Shown here piece after piece: positions 17,088-25,704 of a stretch of DNA of 64,000 nucleotides. The translations under genes were made by a program, and so were the position numbers. Under the pieces are notes generated by a model that saw only the letters and a program-made list of their open reading frames with translations, was not told the DNA's origin and made no database searches. Every line of letters begins with the position of its first letter. Position 1 is the first letter of the stretch. The DNA comes from Rhodobacteraceae bacterium QY30 (GTDB lineage Bacteria > Pseudomonadota > Alphaproteobacteria > Rhodobacterales > Rhodobacteraceae), in assembly GCA_002356635.1 (NCBI GenBank), contig CP023454.1, forward strand, positions 3,022,501 through 3,086,500. Direction: 5' to 3'.

Positions 17088-17798
17088 TCACTTGATGGCC
17101 AGGAAGCCTTCAAAGCACAGGTATTTCTGGATCGAGACGACATCCTTGAACCCGGCCCGCGCCATCAGATCAAGGTTGCCCTGGGTGGAGAAGGGTTCAA
17201 GAACCCCCTTCAGGCTGCGGGATTTTTCGACGATCTCTTCGGCCGAGAAGCCGTTGCGGGTCTTGAAGTCATTGTAAAGCTGCGAAATGATGTCCTGGAA
17301 GCGGGCATCCGGGCCGCGGACCTTTTCGAACATCACGAAGGCCCCGCCCCAGTTCAGGTTGGCATAGATCTTGTCGAACAGTTCCTGGCGGTAACGCGGC
17401 GGAACGAACTGCATGGTGTAATAGCTGACGATCATGTCAGCCTTCTCCATGTCCAGGTGGCGGGCATCGGCGTTCAGGATCGTAATCGCGGGAACTTCGG
17501 CGCAGTGTTTCTCTGCCGCCTTCACCATTGCCGGCTCTACGTCCATGCCAATGAAGCGCGCGCCGGACTTGCGAGCGTTGTGCTCGGCCATCTTTCGGAT
17601 CAGCTCGCCGGTCGAGGTGCCGATCTCGTAGACGACGCTGTCGTTCTTCACGAAAAAATCGGTCAGCTGGCAGATCAGGTCATGGCCCGAGTCGTAAAGG
17701 GGCACCGACAGGCGAATGTGGTCCACGAAAGTGTCGGGGACATTGGCCCCGAACGTCCAGCCGGCATTTTCCGCCGCAATCTTCTGTCCAACACCCAT
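17088..17798 (-). CDS. CmoA-like SAM-dependent methyltransferase
   Basis: A 236-residue protein closely patterned on CmoA (carboxy-SAM synthase): VVYEIGTSTGELIRKMA is the cofactor loop, FIGMDVEPAMVKAAEKH the acidic strand, MIVSYYTMQFVPPRYRQELFDKIY the central motif (CmoA has LNFTLQFLEPSERQ here) and LNWGGAFVMFEKV the next strand. The glycine loop has EIGTSTG where most methyltransferases have D-x-G-x-G-x-G. CmoA makes the cofactor for tRNA U34 modification together with CmoB; no CmoB is visible here, so this may be a divergent relative acting on another substrate. The start at 17798 is the ATG at MGVGQK; a longer frame extends 17 codons upstream. Confidence 0.7.
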   Translation of the reverse strand: MGVGQKIAAENAGWTFGANVPDTFVDHIRLSVPLYDSGHDLICQLTDFFVKNDSVVYEIGTSTGELIRKMAEHNARKSGARFIGMDVEPAMVKAAEKHCAEVPAITILNADARHLDMEKADMIVSYYTMQFVPPRYRQELFDKIYANLNWGGAFVMFEKVRGPDARFQDIISQLYNDFKTRNGFSAEEIVEKSRSLKGVLEPFSTQGNLDLMARAGFKDVVSIQKYLCFEGFLAIK

Positions 17799-17869
17799 TT
17801 CACCACTCCCACACACCCCAGACCGCGGAGAGGCCGACCAACCGGGCACCCCCGACCTTTCCTGCTGCC

Positions 17870-17899
17870 AATATAACGGGAATCAATTGCTGCGTGCAA
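17870..17899 (-). promoter_or_regulatory. Sigma70-type promoter for the CmoA-like gene
   Basis: On the minus strand, TTGCAC (17899-17894) and TATATT (17875-17870) are separated by 18 bases, 72 bases upstream of the start codon. AT-rich hexamers stand out in this GC-rich DNA. Confidence 0.45.
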
Positions 17900-18036
17900 A
17901 GCACAATGCATCCCGGACCCCGGCGCGGCGGGATATTCCGGCGGGCGGGCCGGACATGGTTTCCGTGCCGCCCATAGTGACGATCCGTGGATGGATTGGT
18001 TCCAGAAACGAAAACGGACCGAGTCTCGGGCCGCGC

Positions 18037-19191
18037 TCAGGCGGTCAGGCTTTCAACCAGCCGCGCCAGCATCGCATCGCAGGCGGCAAGCTGGGCCCTT
18101 TCGATGAATTCGTCCGGCTTGTGGGCCTGGTCGATCCGGCCGGGGCCGCAGACCACGACCGCCGCGCCGGTTTCCGCGAAGAATCCGGCTTCGGTGCCAA
18201 ATCCCACCTTGGCCGTCGCCGTGCCACCCGTCCAGGACCGCACCTCGTCCACCGCGGGGTCATCGGCTGGGATGGCAAAGCCCGGATAGGTGTTGATCCG
18301 CTCGACCCGGATCGCGCCCGTGTCCCCGGCGGCGGCGGCGATGGCCGCGGCGCGCGCCGCGATGCGGGCTTCGATGGCCTCGGAGTCGTCGCCCGGCAGG
18401 TGGCGCAGTTCGAACTCGACGTCGGCCCGCTCCGGAACGATGTTCAGCACCACCCCGCCCGAGGCCAGCCCGGGATGCAGCGTCGAATGGGGGATGTCGT
18501 AGCCGTCATCCCGCACCCCGTCCCGGGCCAGGATCGCCTGTTCCTCGCGCAGCGCCAGAAGGAACTCGGCCATGGGGAAAAGTGCATTGCGGAAGCGCGG
18601 CGCCAGCGAGGAATGGCCCGCCTGTCCCGTCGCGGTCATCCGCCAGGCGACCTTGCCCTTGTGGCCGATGACGACCTGCATCCCCGTCGGTTCGCCCACG
18701 ATCACCAGGCGCGGCAGGCCGATCGTCGCTTCCAGCTGACCGATCATCTTTGCGATGCCGAGGCAGCCGACTTCTTCGTCATAGGATAGCGCGATCTTGA
18801 AAGGTTCGGCCAGGTTGGCACGTGCCGCCAGATCGGCGGCGGCCAGGACACAGGCCAGAAAGCCCTTCATGTCCGTCGTCCCGCGCCCGTACAGCCGCCC
18901 GCCGTCGCGGCTCAGCTCGAAGGGCGGCCGGGTCCAGTTCTGGCCCTCGACCGGCACGACATCGGAATGTGCCGACAGAAGCACGCCGCCCGGTCGGCGC
19001 GGGCCGATGCTGGCGAAAAGCCCGGCCTTCTGCCCGCCCTCGTCCGGGACAAGGTGGACGGCAAAGCCAAGGGTGCGCAGGTAATGTTCCACCCAGTCGA
19101 TCAGGCCCAGGTTGCTGTCGGCACTGGTCACGTCAAAGCTGACAAGGCGCGCCAGCAGGGCTTCGGTCTGGGTCGGGGCTTCTGGGTGCAC
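18037..19191 (-). CDS. argE: Acetylornithine deacetylase / M20 family metallopeptidase
   Basis: A 384-residue M20 zinc hydrolase. Motifs in order: HSDVVPV (zinc His75, catalytic Asp77), GRGTTDMKGF (bridging Asp107), YDEEVGCLG (catalytic Glu139 and zinc Glu140), then the dimerisation lid domain and the C-terminal zinc His in the GPGRIDQAHKPDE segment. It deacylates N-acetylornithine or related N-acyl amino acids. The start is a GTG at 19191 with GGAAAG six bases upstream. It lies 91 bases downstream of the peptide ABC importer operon on the same strand, which suggests it may process imported acylated amino acids rather than serve arginine synthesis; that is inference. Confidence 0.8.
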   Translation of the reverse strand: MHPEAPTQTEALLARLVSFDVTSADSNLGLIDWVEHYLRTLGFAVHLVPDEGGQKAGLFASIGPRRPGGVLLSAHSDVVPVEGQNWTRPPFELSRDGGRLYGRGTTDMKGFLACVLAAADLAARANLAEPFKIALSYDEEVGCLGIAKMIGQLEATIGLPRLVIVGEPTGMQVVIGHKGKVAWRMTATGQAGHSSLAPRFRNALFPMAEFLLALREEQAILARDGVRDDGYDIPHSTLHPGLASGGVVLNIVPERADVEFELRHLPGDDSEAIEARIAARAAAIAAAAGDTGAIRVERINTYPGFAIPADDPAVDEVRSWTGGTATAKVGFGTEAGFFAETGAAVVVCGPGRIDQAHKPDEFIERAQLAACDAMLARLVESLTA

Positions 19192-19282
19192 GATGATCTT
19201 TCCGGCAGGCCCCGTTCGCGGGGGCTGGCCACAGGTTCGTCCTGCCCTGCAACAGGGTCAAGGGTGGAAAGCGCCGCAGGGG

Positions 19283-20047
19283 TCAATCGGCCGGAGTATA
19301 GCCGCGCGAGGCCGCCAGCAGTTGCCGGGTGTAGTCGGTCGTTGCAGCCTTCGCGCGCAACTGATCGCGTGTCAGTTCCTCGACCCTGCGTCCGTGCTGC
19401 ATCACCATCAGCCGGTCGCACATATGCGCAACGACCGCCAGGTCATGGCTGACCATCACATAGGTCAGGCCGCGTTCGGCCCGGATGCGGTCCAGCAGGT
19501 TCAGCACCTCGGCCTGGATCGAGGCGTCAAGCGCGGATGTCGGCTCATCCAGCAGCAGGACCTGCGGTTCCAGGATCAGGGCACGCGCCACGGCAACCCG
19601 CTGACGCTGGCCGCCCGACAGCTGGTGCGGATAGCGGAAGCGGAAGCCTTCTCCCAGGCCGACTTCCGACAGCGCGCGTTCGATCCGTTCCTCGCGCCGG
19701 TCAAAGCCGTGGATCGCCAACGGTTCCGACAGCACGCGGTCGATCGTGTGGCGGGGATGCAGGCTGGCGTAGGGGTCCTGGAACACCATCTGGACGCGGC
19801 GATAGAAGGCGGCATCGCGCGGGGTTGGGATCGGTACGCCGTCCAGCAGGATCTGCCCGCCGCTGACCGGCGCCAGACCGCAGATCGCCCGCAGCACCGT
19901 CGACTTGCCCGAGCCGCTTTCGCCCACGATCCCGTAGCTTTCGCCGCGCCGGACCGAAAGCGAGACGCCCCGCACCGCAGGCACCCGGTCGCGGCCCCGG
20001 CGGAAGGTCACGTCCAGATCGCGGGTTTCCAGAAGCGGGTCTGTCAT
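19283..20047 (-). CDS. dppF: Dipeptide/oligopeptide ABC transporter ATP-binding protein (second ATPase)
   Basis: A 254-residue ATPase of the OppF/DppF type. GESGSGKST is Walker A, LSGGQRQRVAVARAL the ABC signature, VLLLDEPTSALD Walker B, and VSHDLAVVAHMC the H-loop. Its ATG overlaps the stop of the first ATPase gene by four bases. It would pair with that ATPase to power the permease dimer encoded upstream. It lacks the long C-terminal oligopeptide-transporter extension that many homologues carry, ending soon after the EELTRDQLRAKA segment. Confidence 0.85.
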   Translation of the reverse strand: MTDPLLETRDLDVTFRRGRDRVPAVRGVSLSVRRGESYGIVGESGSGKSTVLRAICGLAPVSGGQILLDGVPIPTPRDAAFYRRVQMVFQDPYASLHPRHTIDRVLSEPLAIHGFDRREERIERALSEVGLGEGFRFRYPHQLSGGQRQRVAVARALILEPQVLLLDEPTSALDASIQAEVLNLLDRIRAERGLTYVMVSHDLAVVAHMCDRLMVMQHGRRVEELTRDQLRAKAATTDYTRQLLAASRGYTPAD

Positions 20048-20883
20048 CGCGCCCAGGCCTCGTCTCGTTGCAGAACCGGCAGGGGCCGCACGTCCCGGTC
20101 GATCTGCGGCAGGCAGTTCATCAGGCCGCGGGTATAGGGATGGCTGGCCTTGTCCAGATCGCTGGCCTTCAGTTCCTCGACCACGCGGCCGGCATACATC
20201 ACCAGCACCCGGTCGCAGAAACTGCCCACCAGCCGCAGGTCATGGCTGATGAAGATCAGGCCCATGCCGCGGTCACGCACCAGCCGGTCCAGGATGCGCA
20301 GCACCTCGACCTGCACGGTCACGTCCAGGGCGCTGGTCGGTTCATCCGCGATCAGCAGGTCGGGTTCGGTGACCAGCATCATGGCGATCATCGCCCGCTG
20401 CCCCATGCCACCCGACAGTTCATGCGGATAGGCGCGGAACACCCGGTCGGGATCGCGAATCTGCACGGCTTCCAGCATCGCCAGCGCGGCGCGCTGTTTT
20501 TCGGCAGCGGACATGCGGGCATGAAAGCGCAGCATTTCCGTCAGCTGCTGGCCGATGGTCATGGTGGGATTCAGGCTGAACTTCGGGTCCTGCATCACCA
20601 TCGACAGCCGCGCCCCGCGCAATTTGCGCCACTGGGCCGGCGTGGCGCTGCGCAGGTCGATCCCGTCGAAGTCGAGCAGTTTCGCGGTCATCACCCCCGG
20701 GCGCGGGGTCAGCCCCAGGATCGCACGTCCGGTCTGCGACTTGCCCGAGCCGCTTTCGCCCACGATCCCCAGCCGTTCGCGACCCAAGGTGAAGCTGACA
20801 CCGCGCACCACCTCGGACGGGCCGCGGCGGGTGGGGAAGGTCACGCGCAGGTCTTCGACGGTCAGAAGCGGCGCCATGGTCAT
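20044..20883 (-). CDS. dppD: Dipeptide/oligopeptide ABC transporter ATP-binding protein (first ATPase)
   Basis: A 279-residue ATPase with Walker A GESGSGKSQT, signature LSGGMGQRAMIAMML, Walker B LLIADEPTSALD and H-loop ISHDLRLVGSFC. The C-terminal SHPYTRGLMNCLPQID segment is the peptide-transporter hallmark. The start at 20883 overlaps the permease stop (ATGA); an open frame continues upstream but runs antisense-like through the permease gene. The whole set from 24452 down to 19283 is a complete importer in the order binding protein, permease, permease, ATPase, ATPase. Confidence 0.87.
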   Translation of the reverse strand: MTMAPLLTVEDLRVTFPTRRGPSEVVRGVSFTLGRERLGIVGESGSGKSQTGRAILGLTPRPGVMTAKLLDFDGIDLRSATPAQWRKLRGARLSMVMQDPKFSLNPTMTIGQQLTEMLRFHARMSAAEKQRAALAMLEAVQIRDPDRVFRAYPHELSGGMGQRAMIAMMLVTEPDLLIADEPTSALDVTVQVEVLRILDRLVRDRGMGLIFISHDLRLVGSFCDRVLVMYAGRVVEELKASDLDKASHPYTRGLMNCLPQIDRDVRPLPVLQRDEAWAR

Positions 20884-21794
20884 TTCCTTGCCTTCGGGTC
20901 CAGCACGTCGCGCAAGCCGTCGCCCAGAAGGTTGAAGCCCAGGCTGACGATGAAGATCGCGATGCCGGGCATGGTGGCCACCCACCAGAAGTCCAGCAGG
21001 AATTGCCGACCACTGGCGATCATCGCGCCCCATTCGGGCTGCGGCGGTTGCGCACCAAGGCCCAGGAAGCCAAGACCCGCCGCCGTCAGGATGATCCCGG
21101 CCATGTCCAGCGTGACCCGGATGATGACCGACGACAGGCACAAGGGCGTCACATGCCCCCAAAGGATGCGCAGCGATGACGCCCCCTGAAGCCGTGCCGC
21201 ATTGATGAAATCGCTGTCGCGGATGGTCAGCGTTTCGGCCCGCGCCAGCCGCGCATAGGGCGGCCAGGACGTGATGGCGATGGCGATGATCGCATTCTCG
21301 ATCCCCGGCCCCAGCGCCGACACGAAAGCCAGCGCCAGGATCAGGCGCGGGAAGGCCAGGAAGATGTCGGTGATCCGCATCAGGATCGCATCGGTCCAGC
21401 CGCCGAAATACCCGGCGGTCGTGCCCACGATCATCCCGATGGGTGTGGCAATGACCGAAACCAGCGCCACCACCATCAGCGTCAGGCGCGATCCGTGGAC
21501 GATGCGGCTGAAGATGTCTCGCGCCTGATCATCGGTGCCCAGCAGATGCGCGCCCGATCCGGGCGGCAGGAACCGTTCGGTGCGCAGATCGCCGGGGATC
21601 AGCGGATCGAAAGGCGCGATCACGTCAGCAAAGATCGCCAGCAGGATCAGCAAGATCACGACGCCAAGGCCGACCATCGCCAGCCAGTTGCCGCGAAAGC
21701 CCAGCCAGGTGCGATAGGCCTGCCCCAGACGTGCCTGCCGGCGCGACGCGGGGTGATCCGACAGAAGCCAGTCACGGCGCGAAAGTTCGGTCAT
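20880..21794 (-). CDS. dppC: Dipeptide/oligopeptide ABC transporter permease (DppC-type)
   Basis: A 304-residue permease with an N-terminal cytoplasmic segment, a first helix (LAMVGLGVVILLILLAIFADVI), the FDPLIPGD loop typical of DppC/OppC, and LLGTDDQARDIFSRIVHGSR before the core. The coupling helix is the ARLARAETLTIRDSDFINAARLQGAS block, and five to six membrane helices are present. The start overlaps the other permease's stop by four bases. Confidence 0.87.
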   Translation of the reverse strand: MTELSRRDWLLSDHPASRRQARLGQAYRTWLGFRGNWLAMVGLGVVILLILLAIFADVIAPFDPLIPGDLRTERFLPPGSGAHLLGTDDQARDIFSRIVHGSRLTLMVVALVSVIATPIGMIVGTTAGYFGGWTDAILMRITDIFLAFPRLILALAFVSALGPGIENAIIAIAITSWPPYARLARAETLTIRDSDFINAARLQGASSLRILWGHVTPLCLSSVIIRVTLDMAGIILTAAGLGFLGLGAQPPQPEWGAMIASGRQFLLDFWWVATMPGIAIFIVSLGFNLLGDGLRDVLDPKARK

Positions 21795-22852
21795 GTGCGC
21801 CTCCGGATCCGGGGGTCAAGCAGACCGTACAGCAAGTCCGACAGCAAATTCAGCCCGATGAAGACCGCACCCACGACGATGGTCGCGCCCAGCACCGCAT
21901 TCATGTCGGCGCTTTGCAGGCTGTTGGTCAGGTAAAGCCCCAGGCCCGGCCAGGCAAAGACCGTTTCCGTCAGCACCGATCCTTCCAGCAACGTGGCATA
22001 GGACAGCGCCACCACCGTCACCAGCGGCACGGCCGCATTGCGCAGCGCATGGACCCAGATGATCCGCCATTCCGGCACGCCCTTCACGCGGGCGGTGGTG
22101 ATGTATTCCTGGCTGAGTTCGTTCAGCATGAAACTGCGGGTCATGCGGCTGATATAGGCCAGCGAAAAATAGCCCAGCAGCGAGGCAGGCAGCACAAGAT
22201 GCGACACCGCATTGCGGAACGCGTCCCATTCGCCTTGCAGCGCCGTGTCCAGAAGCATGATGCCGGTCTGCCGGGTGATGACATATTCATTGGATATGTC
22301 GATCCGCCCCGGCCCCGACACCCAGCCCAGCTTGGCGTAAAACAGCAAAAGCCCGACCAGCGCGAGCCAGAAGATCGGCGCGGAATAACCCACAAGCCCC
22401 AGCACGCGCACGATCTGATCGAAAAGCTTCCCCTGCCGCACCGCTGCCCAGACACCCACGGGGATGCCCAGGATCGTGCCGATCAGGATGCCAGCTGTCG
22501 CAAGCTCCAGCGTCGCGGGAAAGGTGCGGGCGATGTCTTCCAGGATCGGACGCTTCGTCATGAAGCTGGTGCCGAAATCGCCGGTGACGACCTTTTGCAG
22601 GTAGATCCAGAACTGTTCGGCCAGCGACTTGTCCAACCCCAGCGCCTTGTAGGCCTGGTCATAGGTCGATTGCGTGGCCCGGTCGCCCACGACTGCCAGA
22701 ACCGGGTCGATGGGGACCACGCGGCCAATCAGGAAGGTCGCCAGAAGCAGACCCAGAAAGGTCAGCGCCACCGTCACGACCAGCCGCCCGGCGCGGTTCA
22801 GAAAGGACAGAAGGGCGCTGTGGCGCCCCTCGTCTTTGGCATCCACAGCCAT
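21791..22852 (-). CDS. dppB: Dipeptide/oligopeptide ABC transporter permease (DppB-type)
   Basis: A 353-residue permease. The first membrane helix (LVVTVALTFLGLLLATFLIG) is followed by RVVPIDPVLAVVGDRAT, the standard DppB start of the periplasmic loop. YISRMTRSFMLNELSQEYITTARVKG is the EAA-type coupling segment. It begins four bases after the stop of the binding-protein gene and overlaps dppC. The N-terminal extension of about 20 residues before the first helix is slightly longer than usual. Confidence 0.87.
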   Translation of the reverse strand: MAVDAKDEGRHSALLSFLNRAGRLVVTVALTFLGLLLATFLIGRVVPIDPVLAVVGDRATQSTYDQAYKALGLDKSLAEQFWIYLQKVVTGDFGTSFMTKRPILEDIARTFPATLELATAGILIGTILGIPVGVWAAVRQGKLFDQIVRVLGLVGYSAPIFWLALVGLLLFYAKLGWVSGPGRIDISNEYVITRQTGIMLLDTALQGEWDAFRNAVSHLVLPASLLGYFSLAYISRMTRSFMLNELSQEYITTARVKGVPEWRIIWVHALRNAAVPLVTVVALSYATLLEGSVLTETVFAWPGLGLYLTNSLQSADMNAVLGATIVVGAVFIGLNLLSDLLYGLLDPRIRRRT

Positions 22853-22856
22853 TTCC

Positions 22857-24452
22857 TTACTTCGTCACATAGACGTAGTTGTTGTCATTGAACGACGGCC
22901 CGACGATGAAGCCCTTCACATTGCTCCGCAGGCCCGCGACCTCGATCTGCTGGAACATGATGACGTAGGGCGAATTGGCGAGGATCTCTTTCTGCATCTC
23001 CTGATACATCGCGGCGCGCTTGGCCGGATCGGCCTCCATCACCGCGGCGTCGACCTTGGCGGACAGGTCCTTCGGGTCCCAGGCGTTGCGCCAGGCCAGG
23101 GGCTTCGCCGTCGCCCCGTCGGAATTGTCGAGGTTCTTGGCGAAGGTGTCGGCGTTGGTGTGCGGGTCCTGATAATCCGGTCCCCAGACACCGATGTAGA
23201 TGTCATGGTTCCGGGCACGATACTTGGTCAGCGTCTGCTGACCGTCGCCCGGCACGATCTCGATCTTGATGCCGGCCTGCGCCATGGTGCCCTGGATCGC
23301 CTGCGCCATCCCGGTGATTTCGGGGGTGTTGCGGGTGTCCATCGTCACGGTGAAGCCATCGGGCAACCCGGCTTTCGCCAGCAGCTCCTTGGCCTTGGCC
23401 ACATCCAGCGAATAGGGGTTTTCATTCAGCGCGCCCAGGAAGCCTTCGGGCAGGAAGGTCTGGTGCACCTTCACCTTGCCGCGCATGATCGTGTCGGCGA
23501 TCGCCTGGTAGTCGACCAGATACTTCATCGCCTCGGCCACTTCCGGCTTGGCAAGCGTCTCGTTCTTCTGGTTGAGGCTGAAGTAGTAGAGCGTGCCCTT
23601 GGCACCTTCCTGGAAGGCGACATCCGGGTTCGACTTCAGCCCTTCGATTTCCTCGGCGCCCAGGTTGCGCGCGATGTCCACGTCACCCTTTTCCAGCATC
23701 AGCCGCTGCGTCGCGCCTTCGGGAACATGGCGGTAGATGACGCGCGCCATCGTGGCCTTTTCACCCGAATAATTCTCGTTCCGCTCCAGCACCGCCGCCT
23801 CGTTCGGGCGCCATTCGCGGATGATGTAGGGGCCCGACCCGGCATAGTTGGTTTTCAGCCATTCATAGCCGAAATCGCCGTTCACCTCATGCTCGGCCAC
23901 CAGCTTCTTGTCGACGATCGAGGCGACCGTGGCCGTCATGCAATACAGCACGAAGGACGGCGCATAGGCCTTGTCCATCTTGAAGTCGAAGGAATTGTCG
24001 CCGGTCTTGACGACCATCTGTTCGACATTGTCCGGCGTCAGGCCGAACTGGCCCAGGATGAAGGCCGGTGACTTGTCCATCTTGATCGTGCGGACAAAGG
24101 AATAGACCACATCATCGGCGGTGATGGGGTTGCCGCTGGCGAAGGTGCGGCCTTCCTTGATCTTGAAGCTGATGGTCTTGCCATCCTCGGATACCGTCCA
24201 GCTGTCCGCCACCTTGCCGAACAGCTTGGTCACGTCCTTGGGGTCATAGCCGATCAGGGTTTCATAGCTGTTGCCCAGCATTTCCGACGTCGAAAGCTCG
24301 AACACCTCGGCGGGGTCCAGGCTGATGATGTCGTCGATGGCCCAGGCCTGGACCAGCGTGTCGGCAGGCGTTTCCGCCGCAACCAGGCCCGGCCCGGCGA
24401 ACAGCGCGAAGACGGCAACCGAAGCCGCCAGCAGCTTGCGAGAATGGAACAT
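22857..24452 (-). CDS. Periplasmic solute-binding protein of a peptide-type ABC transporter (family 5)
   Basis: A 531-residue precursor of the SBP_bac_5 family. A signal peptide (MFHSRKLLAASVAVFALFAG, cleavage near VAA-ET) precedes the family signature region ISLDPAEVFELSTSEMLGNSYETL. DSWTVSEDGKTISFKIKEGRTFASG and SGPYIIREW are also typical. It would deliver dipeptides, oligopeptides or other amines to the DppBCDF-type importer encoded directly downstream. The ATG at 24452 follows a GGGGAAA ribosome binding site. The exact ligand is not readable from sequence. Confidence 0.86.
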   Translation of the reverse strand: MFHSRKLLAASVAVFALFAGPGLVAAETPADTLVQAWAIDDIISLDPAEVFELSTSEMLGNSYETLIGYDPKDVTKLFGKVADSWTVSEDGKTISFKIKEGRTFASGNPITADDVVYSFVRTIKMDKSPAFILGQFGLTPDNVEQMVVKTGDNSFDFKMDKAYAPSFVLYCMTATVASIVDKKLVAEHEVNGDFGYEWLKTNYAGSGPYIIREWRPNEAAVLERNENYSGEKATMARVIYRHVPEGATQRLMLEKGDVDIARNLGAEEIEGLKSNPDVAFQEGAKGTLYYFSLNQKNETLAKPEVAEAMKYLVDYQAIADTIMRGKVKVHQTFLPEGFLGALNENPYSLDVAKAKELLAKAGLPDGFTVTMDTRNTPEITGMAQAIQGTMAQAGIKIEIVPGDGQQTLTKYRARNHDIYIGVWGPDYQDPHTNADTFAKNLDNSDGATAKPLAWRNAWDPKDLSAKVDAAVMEADPAKRAAMYQEMQKEILANSPYVIMFQQIEVAGLRSNVKGFIVGPSFNDNNYVYVTK

Positions 24453-24518
24453 GCGATTTCCCCGTTGGTTCGTTTCGCCCCGCGCGATCACAGCCCCGCG
24501 AGACGTTCGTGAAACGGG

Positions 24519-24547
24519 ATTAACCATCCGGTAAAATTGCAAGTCAA
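24519..24547 (-). promoter_or_regulatory. Sigma70-type promoter of the peptide ABC importer operon
   Basis: On the minus strand, TTGACT (24547-24542), a 17-base spacer and GTTAAT (24524-24519) lie 67 bases upstream of the binding-protein start. The hexamers match the consensus at five and four positions. Confidence 0.55.
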
Positions 24548-24561
24548 GCTGTTTGCGCCGG

Positions 24562-25611
24562 TTACAGGATGGCGCGGGCGCTGCGCGGCGACACGCCAAA
24601 GCGTTCCCGAAAGACCTTGGCAAAGTGGTTGGCCGTCTCGAATCCCGTCGCGGCGGCGATCTCGGTCACCGAAAGCTCGGTCTCGAACAGCAGGCTTCGC
24701 CCCAGATCGATGCGCAGGTTGCGGTAGTAGCGGCTGGGCGTCTCGTTCAGCACGGCCCGGAACTGCCGCTCCAGCTGCCGGGTCGAATAGCCCGCCGCAT
24801 CCGCCAGCTCCTCCAGCGACAAGGGGGTCTCGAGGTTCCGCTGCATCAACCGGATCACCCGGATCAGCCGCGTGTTGCGCGACCCGATCGCCAGCGCCAC
24901 CGATGAGGTCTGCGGCGCCTCGGCCTTCCGCGGCGTCCCGTGCAGGCACATGTCGCCCACACGATGGGCGAACTCCTCGCCGTGGTGCCGGGCGATCACC
25001 GCCAGCATCATGTCGGTCGAGGCGGCACCGCCTCCACAGGTCATCAACGGCCCGTCGATCTCGTAGATCCGCGGACTCGGGTCATGGTCGACGAACAGCT
25101 CGCGAAATCCGGCCTGATTCTCCCAGTGCACGGTATAGCGCCGGTTCGCCAGCAGCCCCGCCCGCGCCAACGTGAAGGCGCCGGTGCAGATGCCGCCGTA
25201 CTCTCCCCCATGCGCCGCATGTTCCCGCAACCAGTCCAGCACCGGACGACCGGCCGCGTCATGCGCGTCGGTCCCCGAACAGACGATTACCGAGGTCGCG
25301 CGCGGCAAACCCACCAGCCCCGCCTGCACCTCGACCGAGATCCCTGACGATGAATTCACCGGCCGCCCGTCCTGCGACAGGACACGCCAGCGATACAGCG
25401 GCTTTTGCGACAGCTGGTTCGCGATCCGAAGCGGTTCCACGGCCGAGGAAAAGGCCAGAAGCGTGAAGCGCGGCAGCAGGACAAAGGCATAGTCCCGCGT
25501 CACCACCGGTCCCTTGATCGGAAAATGCGCGACACCGATCGGGATCACCCCGTCGTCGGTCGCTTCTCCCGCCGCCAGTGGCTCGGGGCGTTTCTGCACG
25601 TCTGCCTTCAT
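24562..25611 (-). CDS. GlxA-family transcriptional regulator (DJ-1/PfpI-like domain plus AraC HTH)
   Basis: A 349-residue regulator. Residues about 40-210 form a class I glutamine-amidotransferase-like domain whose GGICTGAFTLARAG places Cys142 at the nucleophile-elbow position. Residues about 240-349 form the AraC-type DNA-binding domain (SLEELADAAGYSTRQLERQFR and VTEIAAATGFETANHFAKVFRERFG). Characterised relatives sense carnitine, glycine betaine or arginine. It is encoded just upstream of the peptide-type importer on the same strand and likely activates it. The ATG at 25611 lies inside the recurrent GGATATTTGGACC motif. Confidence 0.83.
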   Translation of the reverse strand: MKADVQKRPEPLAAGEATDDGVIPIGVAHFPIKGPVVTRDYAFVLLPRFTLLAFSSAVEPLRIANQLSQKPLYRWRVLSQDGRPVNSSSGISVEVQAGLVGLPRATSVIVCSGTDAHDAAGRPVLDWLREHAAHGGEYGGICTGAFTLARAGLLANRRYTVHWENQAGFRELFVDHDPSPRIYEIDGPLMTCGGGAASTDMMLAVIARHHGEEFAHRVGDMCLHGTPRKAEAPQTSSVALAIGSRNTRLIRVIRLMQRNLETPLSLEELADAAGYSTRQLERQFRAVLNETPSRYYRNLRIDLGRSLLFETELSVTEIAAATGFETANHFAKVFRERFGVSPRSARAIL

Positions 25612-25612
25612 C

Positions 25613-25650
25613 TTGGTCCAAATATCCCGGGGTCCGGGGCAGAGCCCCGG
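25613..25650 (-). repeat. Recurrent intergenic motif plus CCGGGGC hairpin
   Basis: The minus strand reads CCGGGGC-TCT-GCCCCGG (25650-25634), then GGATATTTGGACCAA (25627-25613) immediately before the GlxA-type start codon. Related GAGTATT copies precede starts at 47543, 63625 and 29991. I take it as a repetitive leader element. Confidence 0.45.
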
Positions 25651-25704
25651 CAACGCCGGCCATCCTGCACGATTCCGACGTTGCTTTCCACCTGTCCTGA
25701 TGGA

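Noticed and set aside
19200-19282. GC-rich hairpin between the peptide importer operon and argE as a terminator
   Set aside because: GCCCC/GGGGC can pair around a short loop, but no T-run follows on the minus strand, so argE may well be read from the same transcript.
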